Positions 13,310-14,759 of a DNA stretch of 14,759 nucleotides are shown here, one piece after another (the stretch's first letter is position 1; the number at the start of each line of letters is the position of its first letter). The notes beneath the pieces are model-generated. The model saw only the letters and a program-made list of their open reading frames with translations. It was not told the origin of the DNA and did no database searches. This DNA comes from Lachnospiraceae bacterium. Its GTDB lineage: Bacteria; Bacillota; Clostridia; Lachnospirales; Lachnospiraceae. A program made the position numbers and the translations under genes. The stretch lies in contig VSOC01000092.1 in the NCBI GenBank assembly GCA_009774615.1, positions 1 to 14,759 on the forward strand, in the 5' to 3' direction.

Positions 13310-14172
13310 GCTGCTGCCTCCTTCCTGTGAATCAGCCGACTAATCATATTTATCATACTCTTTACCAGCCAGGGCAAAAATATTCCATAATACAGCCCGC
13401 AGAGCGCCAGGCACAAAAGCCCGATTCCAAAAATACCTACGCCCGTCCCCAGGCACAGAATTCCCTGAACCATATCCACGCTCATCTGACCAAAGGAAAC
13501 AATAATCAAAAGGATTCCGCCAATCAGCAGTACCAAGGTAACTGCAGCCAGACCTATACTTACCGCAGCCAGAACTGCCGCCAAAAGACTGCCAATCCCC
13601 AAAAGCAGCCCGACAGCACCTCCCCCAAGGCCAAAGATCAGAGGAACTGCCACCGGTATGATACAGCACCCCAGGACAATCATGCCAAGAATCTGCCACC
13701 ACTCCCACTTTGCCCGTTCCTGTCCTGTCAAAGGTTTGCCTGTATAGACGCCGCTCCCGTAATTACCCTTTGTGCCGGTATTCGCCTGTGCAGTTTTGCT
13801 GCCGGGATTTCCGGACCCATAGCCGTTACCCGCTCCGCAGCCGCCCTGCTGTTTTTCCTGTTCCTGTTTCCCGGCATCTTTTTTCACATCGTCCTGACGT
13901 TTCACCAACTGAAAATTCGGTTCCCGGAAACGTTCATCTTCATAGCCTTTTTCGGTAAATTCTCCCCCGTCTTTCAGATTACCGGAAATATCCGCACGGA
14001 TAATGGCGGCAATACGCTCCGGGCTTCCAAAATCCTGAATCACCTTCTCTTCATTTTCCGGTCCTGCCTCTTCCAGATAATCCTGATAGTAGGCAATGGC
14101 ATCTGCTTTATCCTCGTCGGGAATATCCTGCAGAAGATACTCCAATTCCTTTATAAATACATCCTTTCTCAT
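13306..14172 (-). CDS. DUF1700 (HAAS) domain membrane protein
   Basis: A 288-aa protein. Residues 1-60 (FIKELEYLLQDIPDEDKADA through DFGSPERIAAII) match the DUF1700/HAAS helical domain, which commonly sits beside PadR regulators and often on sensor membrane proteins. Residues about 95-150 are a low-complexity linker rich in G, Q, N and K. The C-terminal half has about four closely packed hydrophobic segments between 158 and 275 with many glycines. The start overlaps the padR stop (ATGA), and the gene's own stop overlaps the DUF4097 start. It probably transmits an envelope signal together with the exported DUF4097 protein; the signal is unknown. Confidence 0.87.
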   Translation of the reverse strand: MRKDVFIKELEYLLQDIPDEDKADAIAYYQDYLEEAGPENEEKVIQDFGSPERIAAIIRADISGNLKDGGEFTEKGYEDERFREPNFQLVKRQDDVKKDAGKQEQEKQQGGCGAGNGYGSGNPGSKTAQANTGTKGNYGSGVYTGKPLTGQERAKWEWWQILGMIVLGCCIIPVAVPLIFGLGGGAVGLLLGIGSLLAAVLAAVSIGLAAVTLVLLIGGILLIIVSFGQMSVDMVQGILCLGTGVGIFGIGLLCLALCGLYYGIFLPWLVKSMINMISRLIHRKEAAA

Positions 14173-14489
14173 ATCCTGGCCTCCTCAAAAATGCGGGATA
14201 TTTTCTGAGAATAATTCCCCCATTCACTTCGGTACAGATTCAGCTGCACCCTTCCTCTCTCGGTAATCTTATAATATCTCCGGTTTCTCCCGTCATACGC
14301 CTGATCATAGACTTCCAGACACTCATCCTTTAACAGACGGCGAAGTACCGGATACAGGGTGGACTCGGATAGTTCAATCACCGTCCGGACATCCTGTGTA
14401 ATCTTATAGCCGTAAGTTCCCTCGGTATCTTTCGATACAATCGCCAGTACTACGGCATCTAATAGTGCAGCTCCCGTATTAAATACCAT
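14169..14489 (-). CDS. PadR family transcriptional regulator
   Basis: A 106-aa winged-helix repressor, the usual size of the short PadR class. The fold begins at VFNTGAALLDAVVLAIV, the recognition helix region is SESTLYPVLRRLLKD, and the wing is YDGRNRRYYKITERGR. I chose the ATG at 14489 because homologues start here and a purine-rich site (GGGAGAG) precedes it; the open frame extends back to 14594 with 35 unrelated residues. It is the first gene of a four-gene overlapping operon and, as usual for the family, probably represses its own promoter. The inducing signal is unknown. Confidence 0.92.
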   Translation of the reverse strand: MVFNTGAALLDAVVLAIVSKDTEGTYGYKITQDVRTVIELSESTLYPVLRRLLKDECLEVYDQAYDGRNRRYYKITERGRVQLNLYRSEWGNYSQKISRIFEEARI

Positions 14490-14626
14490 CTCTTCTCTCC
14501 CTATCATCCATTTACAGCAAAAGCTGCTTTCCGCATTTACCATATCATCTGCTAACCTTTCTTTTTGACCATGGTATAATATTATTTTTTTCAAGATATT
14601 ATATGTTATATAGCATCTTTTTCTAT

Positions 14627-14655
14627 ACTATACATCATATAATATTGTATGTCAA
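14627..14655 (-). promoter_or_regulatory. Promoter and possible PadR operator of the padR operon
   Basis: On the bottom strand TTGACA (14655-14650), a 17-bp spacer, then TATAGT (14632-14627). An inverted repeat ATACA (14630-14634) with TGTAT (14646-14650) spans the spacer, a likely place for autorepression. The start would be near 14620, giving a leader of about 130 nt. Confidence 0.65.
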
Positions 14656-14689
14656 GTACTTTATAGAATGCTTATCGAATTTATTGTTA

Positions 14690-14755
14690 CTGTTCACACG
14701 TTCACAGCAACAGGCAAAAATCCATGAAAATCGCCTTCGTCGATGGGATTTTTGC
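14690..14755 (+). repeat. Dispersed intergenic repeat, copy D, with adjoining hairpin
   Basis: CTGTTCACACGTTCACAG then CAACAGG (14690-14714), running into GCAAAAATCC (14714-14723), which is an exact inverted match to GGATTTTTGC (14746-14755). This copy suggests the full unit is a hairpin plus the double octamer. It lies upstream of the padR promoter and reaches the window edge. Confidence 0.75.
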
Positions 14756-14759
14756 TCAC

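Noticed and set aside
13327..14208. Long top-strand frame (293 aa) opposite the DUF1700 gene
   Set aside because: Antisense of a well-supported coding gene whose start and stop overlap its neighbours; composition is typical of a shadow frame.

Overview
The window looks like the chromosome of a spore-forming gut Firmicute, most likely a Lachnospiraceae or near relative. The reasons are an alpha/beta-type spore protein gene, the anaerobic glycerol-3-phosphate dehydrogenase trio with a DUF1667 partner, a PF06541 membrane protein, and a PadR/DUF1700/DUF4097/PspC operon. Species cannot be fixed from the sequence alone.

Left arm (1-3363): AT-rich DNA read rightward, which I interpret as one end of an integrative element. 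From left to right it holds a G-poor array of a short motif (consensus ACTACAAATC) recurring every 32-33 bp with unrelated DNA between copies; a second array of CTAGATGCC boxes every 20-21 bp; a GATC-rich leader with a hairpin over the ribosome binding site; an orphan D12-class adenine methyltransferase with two N-terminal segments that look like ribbon-helix-helix folds; and a tyrosine integrase translationally coupled to it. The integrase gene ends 84 bp from the 3' end of a tRNA-Leu(CAG) gene, the usual position for an element inserted at a tRNA. The other end of the element, and probably more of the first array, lie left of the window.

Right arm (3364-14759): ordinary chromosomal genes, all read leftward. 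The tRNA-Leu has a consensus promoter whose -35 box abuts seven 14-bp tandem repeats, and its own terminator. A three-gene operon (GlpA-like dehydrogenase, FAD/NAD oxidoreductase, DUF1667) should oxidise glycerol-3-phosphate or a similar hydroxy acid. Next come a DUF1015 protein with a PF06541 membrane protein, then manA with a ROK fructokinase (both feeding fructose-6-phosphate), a spore protein, and the operon padR-DUF1700-DUF4097-pspC, which looks like a self-regulated cell-envelope module.

Four copies of a dispersed repeat (consensus CTGTTCACAYGTTCACAG followed by CAACAGG) sit in the gaps between the leftward transcription units, all in the same orientation. The most unusual part of the window is the array-methylase-integrase segment at the left.
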